Assembly: GCA_964017065.1 (NCBI GenBank)
Contig: OZ024785.1
Location: 9,441,086 to 9,505,085 of the forward strand
Direction of reading: 5' to 3'
Length of the DNA: 64,000 nucleotides
Source of the DNA: Haliclona indistincta
Lineage: Eukaryota > Porifera > Demospongiae > Haplosclerida > Chalinidae
The position numbers and the translations under genes were made by a program. Positions 1 through 12,224 of the stretch are shown here, in pieces (positions within the stretch are counted from its first letter, which is position 1; every line of letters starts with the position of its first letter). Under the pieces are notes generated by a model, which did no database searches, was not told the origin of the DNA, and saw nothing but the letters and a program-made list of their open reading frames with translations.

Positions 1-1
1 T

Positions 2-1333
2 TTGTGTTTGTCTTCCTTTGGAATTATCACAATTTTGTCGGAATTGTCTTCCTGGGATAGCTCTAGTCCTCCTCATATCAAAACTAAATATGTTTTTGTG
101 TTCTTTTTTGTAGGCATTGATATTTTGGTGTTTTTTATTGTTGCATTTGCTGTGATGTACATTGTAGCAGCAGGCAAAACTACCGGCTGGACACATGCAA
201 AGCAGAACAACTTTCTCTTCTCCTCAGCTATTTTGCTATTGCTACCACCAGGCCTGTTTGCTATCTTGTGGTTCATAATTTGCTCTTATTCTACATTGTT
301 ATTCAGTCTTGCTTATCCTTTACATACTTTCTCACTTGCTGTTCTTCACATGGCTTTTGTGTATGTAATCATAGTTGTCTATGCAATTGTAATTGCTGGA
401 GTGTGGAAGAAAACTAAGAAACGTACAACGATAATTTGTTTTATTTTACTTTGTCTTTTTCTGGTAGTGTATATTTGCCTTATCTATGTTGGTATTATCA
501 TTGCTTTTTTCTTGATATTTGTGCGAGGATACATTCGTACAGATGGTGCTCCAAGTCCTGACTTTATACTGATCCTACCATCAGTTGCCCTTTTCTTCAT
601 AGGATGGTTACTGAGGAGATTCTTCAACGACAGTGGTATGCTGAACATATGTCACTAGCACACATATTAAGTTCATTGTAACTTTATGCCTGCTGTTAGG
701 ATCATCTATTCGAAAGGAAATTCATTCATTGATTGATCATCTTCCACTAACAATAAGCAAGCGTCTAAAGCTGGGAAAGAAACTAGGCATTCCACCAAGC
801 AAGCTTAGAGAGATTGAGGTTGAGGCACTGAAAGATCAAAAGCAGAGAAAAGCAACTGCTTTGAGAAAAATGATTGACTACTGGTTTGAAAATAACCCTA
901 AAGCCAACTACAAAAATTTTCTTATCATTCTTAGCTCAGATCAGGAATACTTTTTATCAACTGAGCAACATTACACACCACAAAAATTGATTGGAAAAGT
1001 TGTCTCATCTACCCAAATATTGCGAGAGATACTCAAAAAACTGTATCCGGATTTTACATTACGAGCAAGGAATACAGAAGAAGCACCAGATAACCAAGAT
1101 AAGTGGTCAGCTGTCGATAACTGGATTAGGCAGCGCCATGCGTGTACATGGAGTGAACTTCTTGATAAACTAGACAAAAATGACCTGGACTCAGGATTAC
1201 TCAGGAACTTTTTGTTTGAAACTGGTAAAACTATGATCATCAGTTAAATTTTTCCTGATCCATTTTTTCTACAGAGACATCCACTAATGAAGAACTTGCC
1301 TTAGAAGAAGCTAACGAACCAGAAAATATATGA
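2..1333 (+). CDS. Multi-pass membrane protein with death-fold domain, copy A (5' end off the window)
   Basis: Exons 2-635, 700-1224 and 1275-1333 join in frame (GT-AG introns) and give the last 405 residues; the 5' part lies outside the window. The protein has about six hydrophobic segments (to about residue 205). Then comes a soluble region whose first 70 residues fit a death-fold helical bundle: the LGKKLGIP helix, a Lys/Glu-rich helix, then a Trp followed by an FLIIL helix. It ends with a short acidic tail. It is closely similar to the complete gene at 4726-7394, with the same exon boundaries and phases, so the two are tandem duplicates. Copy A lacks the coiled-coil-like tail exons of copy B. 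Inference: a surface receptor or channel-like protein that passes signals through death-domain contacts. I do not recognise the membrane domain as a named family. Confidence 0.75.
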
Positions 1334-1658
1334 AACATCTGAGCAAATACAAAATGCCTTCAGCTGTTAGCACTATACTATAGTTTATAGCTGAGATTGC
1401 TTTTCAAGTGCTTTATAATAGTATAATGTTGATACAATTATTTTGTATAATGATACAATGATTAAGGCACATCAATATATGCACCAAGAACAAGGACTGT
1501 TCACTGCCCTTGACTTACAGTACATGAGAAAATAAGAATTACGCTCCTCGCGCGCGAAACACGCAATAATCACACGCGAAGTTCATAATCCGCGCGAAAT
1601 GTTAGCTCGTCATCGCGAAAGGTACGTTATTTTGTCACGTACTGTAGAACTATCATGA

Positions 1659-1985
1659 CAGTGGCGTAGGCAGGGGGGCAATTGACCCCCTTTTTGCTGA
1701 CTTGGTAGATGAATTTATTTATTATTCATACAGGGTTGTGACCAAATGGTTGATTTAGTGCAAGCCACGTGTAAACTAGCTATTTTGTCTCTGTTTACAC
1801 CAAGCCAACTGCCAGCTATGATGTCTACACTAGATAGATATTGAAATTTAACAGCTAAAAATTGCACTAAATTAGCCTGAAATTAGCAGTTCAAATTCAA
1901 AAAATTTCTGGGGAGGACCCCCAGATCCCTCTCTGTTTTTGTTATAATTTGCCCCCTCATTTCAAAAATCCTGCCTACGCCCCTG
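1659..1985. mobile_element. MITE-like element with CAGTGGCGTAGGCAGG-type termini
   Basis: The left end CAGTGGCGTAGGCAGG is matched, inverted and with one mismatch, by the right end CCTGCCTACGCCCCTG. The interior is about 300 bp, AT-rich and non-coding. I could not define a convincing target-site duplication. Such termini are common in non-autonomous animal DNA transposons; the superfamily is not assigned. Confidence 0.65.
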
Positions 1986-2339
1986 ACACGTGTGAGTATT
2001 CATTGCACGGCAGACATATTGAAACGTCTTTTTTGTTTGATCACATGCGTGCACTAAGAGTATATCATGAGAGATGGAAGATGCGTTGTGGTGAGTTTCA
2101 AAATAATCTTTGTGAATTAATCAGTGGTTCGTAAAAACTTTCAGAAAGTTCTGTTCTTGATGAAAGCAGCTAATAATTGTATTGACTATCTGTCACAGTC
2201 TGTGATACAACAGTTGAATGATAGAGCATATGACAAATACAAGGAGGTGGTTGGAGAAGACTGAGTTATGCGTTGTGTTGACTGAACTAGCATAGCTGCC
2301 ATATCAAGCATACTTGCAACACATGCAACATTGTAATTT

Positions 2340-4610
2340 GATAGAATTATTTTGCTTTTGTGGTGGTACAGTACTCCATGTGAGGCTTCTTTCCTACTTC
2401 TTTCCTACAAGCAGATTCTATCAATAATATTATTCATTAACCACAAAATACCTTACCCATGTAAAATATTTAAACCAATACTCTACTTCCTTCTTCATTA
2501 TAGCTCAAGCATTACTTATCACATCAATGACTATCATAACTAATTACAACAAACACTTTTTCGATGACAACATGATGCAGCAATTAAATAGCACACTATG
2601 CAGTGTGGTATAGGTTTCCTACTTCGTCACCTAGAAGCATCTACTCATCTAACTACGCATCATTTCGCAATATTAAACTACCAAGAAATGCAATGAATAT
2701 TAATATGATTTTCATAACGGTTTGTCACAGCGGATCCGGCCCCCGCAGATTTGTTCTCATGATTCCTACTAGATTTATTTTTGTCCTTTGAAAGTGAATC
2801 TAGTGCTAAAATCTGCTGATTTGGTTTAGCCATCGTTCACAGTATTGACATGCACAAAATTTGTAATCCGAATGATCATAAAGAAATTGTTGTAAAGGAT
2901 GAATCTGGATGTGGTATTAAATGCCATTCACCATCATACTAATTTCATTTTGTGACTGCATGCATGCAAGGATGGCTGCCCAAAACTGTCACCTGCCTTA
3001 CCAGTATCGTCCAATTTACCTGTATGCAACTTAGGATTGCAGCTTTTCGTAGCCAAGCAATTCATATCAAACATCTTGCATTACTTATAATTTGAAAGAA
3101 TTTTAAGCTGGTACAGTGATCCAGATGAGGCTTCTTTCCTACTAATTTACAAGCAGATTCATCAACCACAAAAATACTATGCACACGTAGATACTGAGCA
3201 TGTAAAATAGTTCTATCCTTAAAGCAACTAAATATTCATACAGTTTTTTAACTATTTTCATGCTCTACTTCCTTCTTCATTATAGCAAGTATCACCTTAT
3301 CACATCATAACCAATAACACCAAACACTTTTTCGATGACAACATGCCCGCTTCAGTAGTAGCATACCATGTGGTGTGGTATAAGGGTTTCCTCTTCCATC
3401 ACTACAAGCATCTACTTATCTCACTACACATCAGTTCATCAAAGGCATCAGTGACAGTGTTAAGAAATATGATTTCCTTAGCAGTAAATGAACACTGCCA
3501 GAACTATACCTAACAGTACAACAGTTTTAAAGACACAGGCAGATGAATTTATGGGTTCCACGAGTCCGCACAAACTATGGCTATATTCAAAAGATGTATA
3601 TAATTATTTTGTGAAAAGCTGTCAATGTCAAGAAAGCAAAACAATTTTTTTAAATAAATGGATTTTTTCAAGGAAGTCACCAAGTAAGATTCATGGGTAT
3701 ATAAGAACTCTTCAATGGCAATGTATGTCGACTTATGGCAATAAGACAAATCGTAGAATGAAACCTTAATCACAGTGGATCGTAAAATCTACTACTTACA
3801 ATACCTCGTCCACTTCAAAATCCAGCACTTATTGTTAAGCATGAATACATCAAGTTCAATTAAGTGGAAAATTAGTGAGTTCTGTCTCGAATTAGCATCT
3901 TTGTGCTAACAAAAATCAGCTGATCTGTTTTTCTGGATGTAATATTAAAGCTATTCGCCATCAGTTGTGACTGCAAGCATGGTTTGCAGTCACCTGCCTG
4001 TCACCTGCCATGCCTTACCAATTTACCTGGCAGTGCATTATATTAAAGCGAGGATTGCTGCTTCTCCTAGACTGAAGCTGCCAAGTATTGCATTTTTGCA
4101 TTATAGAATTAAGCTTGTACAGTAGTAATTGTACTGCAGATGAGGTTTCTTTCCTCTTTCCTAATGATATACAAGTATGATAATTATTCACAGCTAACAA
4201 TGTCATTCATGCAGTTTGTTAACTATTTTCACACTCTACTTCCTTCTTCATTATAGCAAGTATCTACTTATCACCTTATCACATCATAACCAATAAAAAC
4301 AAACACTTTTTCGATGACAACATGCCCACTTCAGTAGTAGCATATCATGTGATGTGGTATAGGTTTCCTATTCCATCACTACAAGCTTCTATTCATATCA
4401 CTATGCATCAGCTCATCGAACTCATCAGTGACAGTGTTAAAATACCAATAAAGTCATGGTTTTCACAATAATTATTTTAAAGAAACGCTTGAATCTAGTG
4501 CTAAAATCTGCCTCCATCATTCACACTACAGAAAATCCGAATGATCATAAAGAAATTGTTGTAAGGCTTGAATCTAGGCGTGAAATTAAATGCCATCACC
4601 ATCATAGTAA
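2340..4610. repeat. Three diverged direct repeats (about 0.5-0.9 kb each)
   Basis: The same ordered landmarks recur three times: a 'gaggcttctttcct' stretch, a 'ctacttccttcttcattata' stretch, and an identical 24-bp block at 2551-2574, 3322-3345 and 4301-4324. Spacing between blocks is 771 and 979 bp, so the copies carry indels. They probably arose by local tandem duplication upstream of copy B. Confidence 0.7.
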
Positions 4611-4725
4611 TTACTGCATGCATTAATTAATGATGGCTACCATACCAGCCCCGCCCAAATTTATCTGCATGGTATAAAGCAAAGATTGCAGCTTTTTCTC
4701 CACAGAAACTCTACAGAGTAATACG

Positions 4726-7394
4726 ATGTGGTACAGTGCTCTCCTGCTGTTAATTGTGTGCGCAGCACGCGCACACAGTGCTGAAGACTGCGGCTGCAAC
4801 AATCCTGATTCTGCAAGTGGACGCACGTGCCAGATTCTCATGAGCAATTTCGAAAAAGCACTCACCAGTAACGAGGCTAACTTGTACAATCTGCGAAAGA
4901 TAATCTTCCCGTCTCGTGCAGAACGGCCAGAACTGGTCAACGTGACGTATCGCCTAAAGTTCACTGGCACAGTTACAGATTTACAAAACTGCTCCTGCGC
5001 CACAAACACGACCGTAAACAGAGTGTTCATAGAACCTGGACAGACCCTCACTGTTAGATATGGGTGGACAATTGTTGGACTCTATACTCTCATCCATCCA
5101 GCCTTGCTCAATCAACTTCAGTTCCCTTTACCGTTTTCTATCATGAGACTAGTATCTGCAGACAATGTGCCTTTCCTATGGAATGGCTATCACTCTCTAC
5201 CAAGTGCTGAAGTTGAGTTAAACATAGACACTGATAACCTCACCTGCTTACCAGACACTCTACAAGTTGATGAAACAATGAAGACAATCACCTCTCTTGT
5301 GAGTTCCACTTTTAAAATATTTGAAATAATAATTATTATGGTTAACTATGCAGCTTCAATTCTATGCCGAGTCTGGAGGAAGTGAAGGCACACTTACTGA
5401 AGTTGACTTTGCTCTTGATGGACAGTTTGTAAGCAACTGGGTAGACTTAAATTCCATCAACTCCACAGATAACAGCATAATTGGATCGGATACAGTGTTT
5501 CTTAGACGAGATGTTGGTGATGTGACTTCAGTTCTACTCCTACCACACTATACAGTGTTCATCAGTGCCCCAGTTATACTTTTCCTAGTCTGCTTATATG
5601 CCTTTCTTTACATGAAAGACAACTACCATAGGTTGGAAAATCAATCGCTCCCACTTCTCATAAGTTTGTTCATGTGCCTATCATTTTTTGGAGTAGTCAC
5701 AATTTTGTCAGAATTGTCGTCTTGGGATAGTTTGAATCCTCCGCATAGCAAGGCAAAATATTCTTTTGTGTTCTTTTTCATAACTGCAGCCATCTTGATA
5801 TTTCTTGCCATTGTTGCTGCTGTAATCTACATTGTAGCAGCAGGCAAAACTACAGGCTGGGCACGTGCAAAACAGTACAACTTTCTCTTAGCTGCAGTTG
5901 TTCTGCTACTGATACCACCAGGCCTGTTTGCTATTCTGTGGTTTATAATTTGCTCATATTCCACGCTATTGTTCGGTCTTGCATATCCTCTGCATACCTT
6001 TTCTCTTGTTGTCCTTCATATGGCTTTTGTATACGTAATCATAGTTGCTTACACAATTGTAATTGCTGGAGTGTGGAAGAAAACCAAGAAACAAAAAACT
6101 CTTATTTTCTTCATTTCATTGTGTGTTTTCTTGGTGCTGTACATTTGTCTTGTCTATGCTGGTATTATTGTTGCCTTTTTTCTAACTGTTGTACGAGGAT
6201 ACATTCGTACTGATGGTGCTCCAAGTCCAGGGTTTGTGCTAATCTTACCTTCAATCGCCCTGTTCCTTATAGGTTGGCTACTAAAAAGGTTCTTCAATGA
6301 CAGTGGTACGTACACGTAAAGTACAAATCTATAATCATAATTATACTGTCATCTATTAGGACCGTCTATACGTAATGAGATTCATACATTGATTGATCAT
6401 CTTCCACTAACAATGAGCAAGCGTCTAAAGCTGGGAAAGAAACTAGGTATTCCACCAAGCCAACTCAGAGACATTGAGATTGAGGCAATGAAGGAGGAAA
6501 AACAGAGAAAAGAAATTGCCCTGAGAAAAATGATCCAGTATTGGTTTGACAACAATCCCAAGGCAAACTATGAGAGCTTTTTGATCATTCTTAGCTCGGA
6601 ACAGGAATACCTACCTTCAACAGAACAGCATTACACACCTCAAGAATTGATTGGAAATGTGGATTTATCTACACAACAAATACTGGAGACACTTGAAAAG
6701 TTATATCCAAGCTTTGCATCCCGAGTAAGGAATGCAGAAGAAGCACCAGCTGACCGAAATAAGTGGATGGCTATTGATGACTGGATAAAAGAGCGCCAGA
6801 TAAGGAAATGGAGTGAAGTTGTTGATAAACTAGACAAAAATGACCTGGACTCAGGACTACTCAAAAACTTTCTTTTTGAAACTGCTGGTGAGGATGATCT
6901 AACTTATGATGTAAAGACCATTAATAATGTTTGATTTTTTAGATGATGATCCCATCGATGAAGAACCCGTACTTGCTGTAGAACCGGCGATTGTAGAGCA
7001 AGAACTTGATGAAGAACCACAATCTGATGAGGTTAGACAACAGTTTGAGGAGATGAAGCACACTCTAGGAGCTACAAACGAGTCTGTCAATCAAACTTTA
7101 GCTGAGAGCAAAGACACGCTTCTGAAAGGCATGCCTTTAATCTATTGCCTTTAAATATATTTTGTGTTGTTTAGTGCAAGTTGACTTGGACGAAGTGAAG
7201 GGAGAGTTGAAGTGCCAAGCAGATGAAATCCGAAAGCAAACTACGGTAGCAGCAAGCATGGCAGCTGAACAACAAAGGGCCTTTATTGAAATGTGGTAAG
7301 AATTTAATACAGTATACGAAATAATAATATTTTTTCTTACTTTTGTAGCAATTCCATGAAAACAATGTTCCAAGAGGGCTTGCACAAGCAATAA
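4726..7394 (+). CDS. Multi-pass membrane protein with extracellular domain, death-fold domain and coiled-coil tail, copy B
   Basis: Six exons: 4726-5298, 5354-6305, 6360-6887, 6943-7128, 7175-7295 and 7349-7394, giving 801 residues. The start ATG opens a clear signal peptide (about 18 residues). A Cys-containing, N-glycosylation-rich ectodomain follows to about residue 265, then seven or eight hydrophobic segments (about 270-500). The cytoplasmic part begins with a death-fold-like bundle (about 520-590), continues as a helical region to about 684, then an acidic linker, and ends in a Gln/Glu/Lys-rich coiled-coil-like stretch. Intron 4 appears to use a GC donor (AAAG|GCATGC); all other introns are GT-AG. 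It is a tandem paralog of the gene at 2-1333. Function is inferred only from architecture: membrane sensing with death-domain adaptor recruitment. The membrane domain matches no family I can name. Confidence 0.85.
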
Positions 7395-8126
7395 CTATTA
7401 TTTTATAAATGCTGACAAGCTATTGTTATAGTGTTTGTATCAGATTAGTTTTAGACACCGACCCCGACAGAAGTTTTATTTATTCTGTGTTGTCTGCTTA
7501 CCTCCTTGACAATACTTTGATGTTTGTTTCCTGCAGTAGATTAAATTTTTATGAGTAGAAAATAGAATCATGCAATTAAATCAATAAACCACACATTGAG
7601 GAAATGAAATACCTCACAACCATAGCAAACTAATGACATTCTTGCTTGACGCATAAACAATGAAAATTTTTCCATGCGTACTTCAACATCTACTTCAAGT
7701 ACAAGTATTTACTCCGCATCAGTGTATCCAGGAATCACAAATTAAACAATAACTGATTCAGTCAGAACGATACAGCACATATATAGTTATTATTAATCCT
7801 TGACCAAACCACTATAATTAATTTTATCAATTTCTCACACTTTATCAAGATCAAAAATTATTACAAAATGCTACTATAAATTGCGACAGAACACATTAAA
7901 TAAAACTAGACAGTTTCAAAAAGAAAAATAATTTAATACTTACTAATTAAAAGAAAAGACAAAGGGAAACATAAGTACAATAAAGAAACAACATTAATTT
8001 TATACTCACTAAAAGACAAAGGGAAAAATAAATACAATAAAGAAACAAACAGCGTGTAATCACTAATGAGACAATGACATCTTTTAATGTGTGCATGAAA
8101 ATTAACAATATCTTGCAATGAAATGT
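7395..8126. other. AT-rich intergenic with a 57-bp direct repeat
   Basis: This lies between the + strand death-fold gene and the - strand beta-helix gene (convergent 3' ends). A 57-bp period repeat, 'aaaagacaaagggaaa...', starts at 7954 and again at 8011. No gene seen. Confidence 0.6.
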
Positions 8127-11100
8127 TTATTTGTTAGTGGAGTTGCCTATTGCTTGGTAACGGGGCCTATAACCAGCTGGCTTTAGTAAACGATCAGCAA
8201 ACATGTCATCAGCAACATAGTCAGATAGAACAAGACTTGAATGTGTGACAACTGGGACATGAAGGGGAGAGTTAGGGTCGTGCTGAACTGAGTTTTCTGG
8301 CTCTTCAACATTGTTAATCGGAGGTTGCCCTGGAGTTAGCAGCTGGTGAGACCTCTTGCACTTACAACAGGCATAACACAGCTTCATTAGCTTGTACAGG
8401 AGATAAAACAAAAGAACCAAAGCAGGTAAATATATCATAAAATATCCAGCCAGTGAAGACAAATCATACGAAACAAACGACATTATAGCAATCAACATCA
8501 TATAGAAAAGGAGACAAAAGTCGATTACATTATGAGTTGTCTTTTTGTAAGGTCTAAGCAATATAACCAATCCTGCCAATAAAAAGCTCCAGCCTGCCTC
8601 AACTATTAGAATTGGTGACAAATTTAGCCCTGCTGGTTTGTTAGAAAGAATTGGTGCAATGGGAATACCAATAAGAAACAACCCAATGTATAATCGAAAG
8701 AATAGATAGATCCCAGCAAAGTACCTCCTCTCTACATCGTCACTTGCACTGTTCTTAAAGCAGCCTTGATAAGAGTCCACCAGTGCTGTTAGACCTGGTC
8801 GATCCAGCTTACAGCAAGATAAACATTTCTGAAATATCTTGAGATGGTAAAATAGCAATATGAATATTAGAGGAAAAACAAATACCAGAAGACACAGTAT
8901 AGCGAAGACACCAAGTAAAGCATGTGACCATCCAAAGTAAGGTATATTAGCATCATAATAGAAAGCTATGAATGATTCACCACTATCATTTTGAACTACA
9001 AATGTATATTGAAGTACTTTGATTGACACGGCAAGAAAGCGCATAAATGATAAAACAAGTAGTCCAGCATAAGTGTCGATCAGTGATGGCTGTATGCCAA
9101 ATTTTTGCCAAAATCTTGCAAGTATCTTGTGTACTGGTCTGGTAATACACACAACAACTCTGTAGCCACGACTATAGAGCTGAATCCAGATATACGATAC
9201 CATGATGAACACAAGAGGACAGAAAGCCACCACATACTGTAGTGCTAACACTTTAAGCGCTGTGTCCACAGACAATATGCAAACAGGAAAGTGCAGTGTC
9301 ACAATGAGAAAATTAAGGTTCCATATACTGTAGACTGATGAGAACAAAGCATTGACCTCAAACGAGAAATTTAGTGTGCTATACACTTTTTCAGTAAACA
9401 CCCAAGATGGGTATCCAAATCCGGGAAACTGCAATGTAACAAGTTGGCTATACAGAATAAATCCATTCAAATATCCATCAGTAAGGTTAATGTGGAGCAC
9501 TGCTAGTATAGTCATCATAACAAACACAGGTAGAATACCAAGGAATAAAAATAAAAATCCACCTGCACTACTAATACCATTTGAACTATCACATCGTGCG
9601 CAGACAAAGTCTGGACTATTATATGCAACACCATATTCCTCAGAGCACCTGCCACATAGTGTTCCCTCTCGATTTGCAGCACAAGTAAATTGATTGATGT
9701 CTTTATACTTCGATGAAAAGATAACTTGAACTGGAACTCTAATGTATGGAGAAATAGTTGACAAATCTTTTTCATTTTTGTACGAGAAAGGACAAGGCCC
9801 ATTATACGGAAGACCAGATGTGTCATCAACTGACATACAAGCACTCGATTGAATGCAAATATCTGATAAGTAAGGGCAACTAGAATTAGTAAATGTACCA
9901 CGTAAGAAGGAATAGCAATTTCCACAACCAACATAACCTTGGATTTGTTGTAGGCAGCCATAATGTGTTGAGCAGTATGTTCCATTTAAAGGAGTAGCTT
10001 CCTCACAAGATTTAAAATGCACATTAACTTTTGCAGACACGCGTGGTGGACCAACAGACAATACAGACGTCTCTTCATAGTAACCTTCATTGTTGCTACA
10101 GTCAGCGAGCAAAATTATATCCCGTGTTTCTTCGGGTGTTAAAATTAAAGTTCGGCGGGGTCTTTCATAGTATCCACCACTAACATTATAATAAGCCAAG
10201 AGCAGAGGACCGGACAAAACTTGCACAATGAGAGAAATTTCATGACGGATGTCTCTATCCCAATCATCTCTCACAGTTATAGGTGACAATTCAAAAATTT
10301 CACCAGGAAACACAGTAACTGTTCTAGTAATATTATTATGTTCTCTGTCAACATACACAGTGTATGCAGCATCAGACTTCAACTGTGATTCACATTTGTC
10401 TTCATTTTCATTAATACTACCAGTATAATTCCACCCTATCCAACAGAATGTTTCGTAGTTATCCATCACGCAAGGATGAATTGAGTTGACATATATGGAA
10501 TTGTCCGTATCTGATGCTTTGTTATTGATGAATACAAAGTTTGCTTCCCAATTGTCAGGATGAAGACCTACATTGACATGTCTTATGAAACACTGTCTGC
10601 CTCCTGTTAGAGCAATGCCACAATTCTCAGCATAGATAGCTCCACCCTTTGATTCTGCGTTATTTGAGTCAAAGTAGATTGCTGAGTTGCTGCTCACAAG
10701 AACTGCACTGCAGTCCACCAGATGAATGCCAGCTCCTTCAAGAGCAGTGTTGTTGATGAAGTATAGTTGTGTTCCTGGTAAGAGCTCAACATGAGATGAT
10801 GACATTGTTAAACCAGATAAACCATTGTCTCTCAATACAATCGTACCATTGAAGATAATATCAAGATGATAAACATAGACATTTCCTGAACATGGCAATG
10901 TAAATCCAGGATAATCATGACTAAAACTTATGCAATGGCCATCGCTAAATGTCGTTTCAGCAATCATTGTATTTACATGATACCTGTTACTGTCTTGATA
11001 AAAGAATGCTGAGGAGCCTTGATATGCTGAGTTTTTGCTAAATGTACAGTTATCAAATGTTAAGTTGTTAGTTGATTCAAAAGGAAGTTGGATATTAAGT

Positions 11101-12224
11101 CTGTTCAATACTTCAATACTAAAGCCACCTCCATAATCAGCCTCATTTGATATAAATCTACTGGAAAAGATCGATAGTGTGTTATTCTTGCTCAACACTT
11201 TATTTGTTAAAAATAGCACAAACATACCTCCACCACTATAAGAATGATCGTTATAGTATACTTGTGTTGCTTTATTGCCTATCAAATCGCAGTCATTCAT
11301 ACCAACTGAATTCATACTAGCGTTATCGTGTAAAGCAAGGTATAGCCCACCTCCAAACTGAGCTGTGTTCCTCTCTAGTCTAACGCTACTGAGCTCAACA
11401 ACGTTGTTGGCTACTCCTTCTCTGAACACCACTGAGAGGCCACCTCCTCTACCAAGAGAAAAGGATTCATCGATATTGTTGCCTGGAAACAAAGGAGTAT
11501 ACTGACCACTACTGGCCAAATTATTAACAAAAACAGAATCTTTGATAATAAAACGTGTATCACTCATGGCTGACTCAAACGCTAATCCACCTCCTCCATA
11601 TCCTAAGGGAATAGGCATTTCTTGGCCATTGCCTACAAACTTGGAAGAAACAACAGAGACAACACCAGTTGCATTGTACAGTACAACTCCTGCACGAATT
11701 GAAGAAGATACTTCAACGTGCAATAGAGAAATGTTTCGAGTGTTCAAAACAAATAAAGCAACATAAATTTGCATGTATGTTCCATGTTCAGGATCTCTAC
11801 TAGTGCTGTTCTGTAGGACCCCACAGCCAGTTATACTAACATTTTGTATCTCTATATTCTCTGATTCTCTGAATGCTAGGCCATGATTTACCGCTGATCC
11901 CAGCGGACAACAGATGATTACCTCACCTTCACTACCATTACCCACAATAGCTAGCTGGGATATGCTCCTGAGCTGAGGCTGATTAGGGTCATCACCATCT
12001 AGCTCGTGGCATCCTGGTTGGAGGAAAATGGCAACAGAGTGGTTGAAATGCTGGGCTCCTTTAAAGGCCAGGTTGAGAGAAAGACATGGATTAGAGTAGC
12101 CTCCCTCCCAACAGGAAACATTATTTGCACCAGTTAGGCTATCCACATAGATCTGATGCTGAAAATTAGGTATGGCCACTGTTAGAGTTAGCAGCCACAG
12201 GAACAGCAAAATCGATAGCTTCAT
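8127..12224 (-). CDS. Pmp-like beta-helix multi-pass membrane protein, paralog 1
   Basis: One uninterrupted reading frame of 1365 residues. I start it at the ATG at 12224 (MKLSILLF), which opens a signal peptide; the only in-frame codon upstream is a GTG. Residues about 25-640 form a right-handed beta-helix-like region with repeated GGG(L/F/M) and FxxN/NN motifs like the GGAI/FxxN repeats of chlamydial Pmp proteins, including GGAIYAENC, and many N-glycosylation sites. A Cys-rich EGF-like part follows (about 770-900), with LCGRCSEEYG. About eight hydrophobic segments follow (905-1280), then a cytoplasmic tail with the conserved LSDYVADD motif. Such Pmp-repeat proteins are known from several early animals, but their function is not established. 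The lack of introns contrasts with nearby genes. Confidence 0.85.
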   Translation of the reverse strand: MKLSILLFLWLLTLTVAIPNFQHQIYVDSLTGANNVSCWEGGYSNPCLSLNLAFKGAQHFNHSVAIFLQPGCHELDGDDPNQPQLRSISQLAIVGNGSEGEVIICCPLGSAVNHGLAFRESENIEIQNVSITGCGVLQNSTSRDPEHGTYMQIYVALFVLNTRNISLLHVEVSSSIRAGVVLYNATGVVSVVSSKFVGNGQEMPIPLGYGGGGLAFESAMSDTRFIIKDSVFVNNLASSGQYTPLFPGNNIDESFSLGRGGGLSVVFREGVANNVVELSSVRLERNTAQFGGGLYLALHDNASMNSVGMNDCDLIGNKATQVYYNDHSYSGGGMFVLFLTNKVLSKNNTLSIFSSRFISNEADYGGGFSIEVLNRLNIQLPFESTNNLTFDNCTFSKNSAYQGSSAFFYQDSNRYHVNTMIAETTFSDGHCISFSHDYPGFTLPCSGNVYVYHLDIIFNGTIVLRDNGLSGLTMSSSHVELLPGTQLYFINNTALEGAGIHLVDCSAVLVSSNSAIYFDSNNAESKGGAIYAENCGIALTGGRQCFIRHVNVGLHPDNWEANFVFINNKASDTDNSIYVNSIHPCVMDNYETFCWIGWNYTGSINENEDKCESQLKSDAAYTVYVDREHNNITRTVTVFPGEIFELSPITVRDDWDRDIRHEISLIVQVLSGPLLLAYYNVSGGYYERPRRTLILTPEETRDIILLADCSNNEGYYEETSVLSVGPPRVSAKVNVHFKSCEEATPLNGTYCSTHYGCLQQIQGYVGCGNCYSFLRGTFTNSSCPYLSDICIQSSACMSVDDTSGLPYNGPCPFSYKNEKDLSTISPYIRVPVQVIFSSKYKDINQFTCAANREGTLCGRCSEEYGVAYNSPDFVCARCDSSNGISSAGGFLFLFLGILPVFVMMTILAVLHINLTDGYLNGFILYSQLVTLQFPGFGYPSWVFTEKVYSTLNFSFEVNALFSSVYSIWNLNFLIVTLHFPVCILSVDTALKVLALQYVVAFCPLVFIMVSYIWIQLYSRGYRVVVCITRPVHKILARFWQKFGIQPSLIDTYAGLLVLSFMRFLAVSIKVLQYTFVVQNDSGESFIAFYYDANIPYFGWSHALLGVFAILCLLVFVFPLIFILLFYHLKIFQKCLSCCKLDRPGLTALVDSYQGCFKNSASDDVERRYFAGIYLFFRLYIGLFLIGIPIAPILSNKPAGLNLSPILIVEAGWSFLLAGLVILLRPYKKTTHNVIDFCLLFYMMLIAIMSFVSYDLSSLAGYFMIYLPALVLLFYLLYKLMKLCYACCKCKRSHQLLTPGQPPINNVEEPENSVQHDPNSPLHVPVVTHSSLVLSDYVADDMFADRLLKPAGYRPRYQAIGNSTNK

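Larger units (their letters stand above)
1334..4725. other. Intergenic, repeat-rich, no gene seen
   Basis: No supported coding sequence lies between the two death-fold membrane genes. The stretch holds a MITE-like element (1659-1985) and three diverged direct duplications (about 2340-4600). Short ORFs here have no coherent protein features. Confidence 0.6.

Noticed and set aside
9352..9693. + strand frames within the beta-helix genes (also 11542-11766, 18011-18229, 22946-23164)
   Set aside because: Antisense shadows; the near-identical pair at 18011 and 22946 only reflects the paralogy of the - strand genes.
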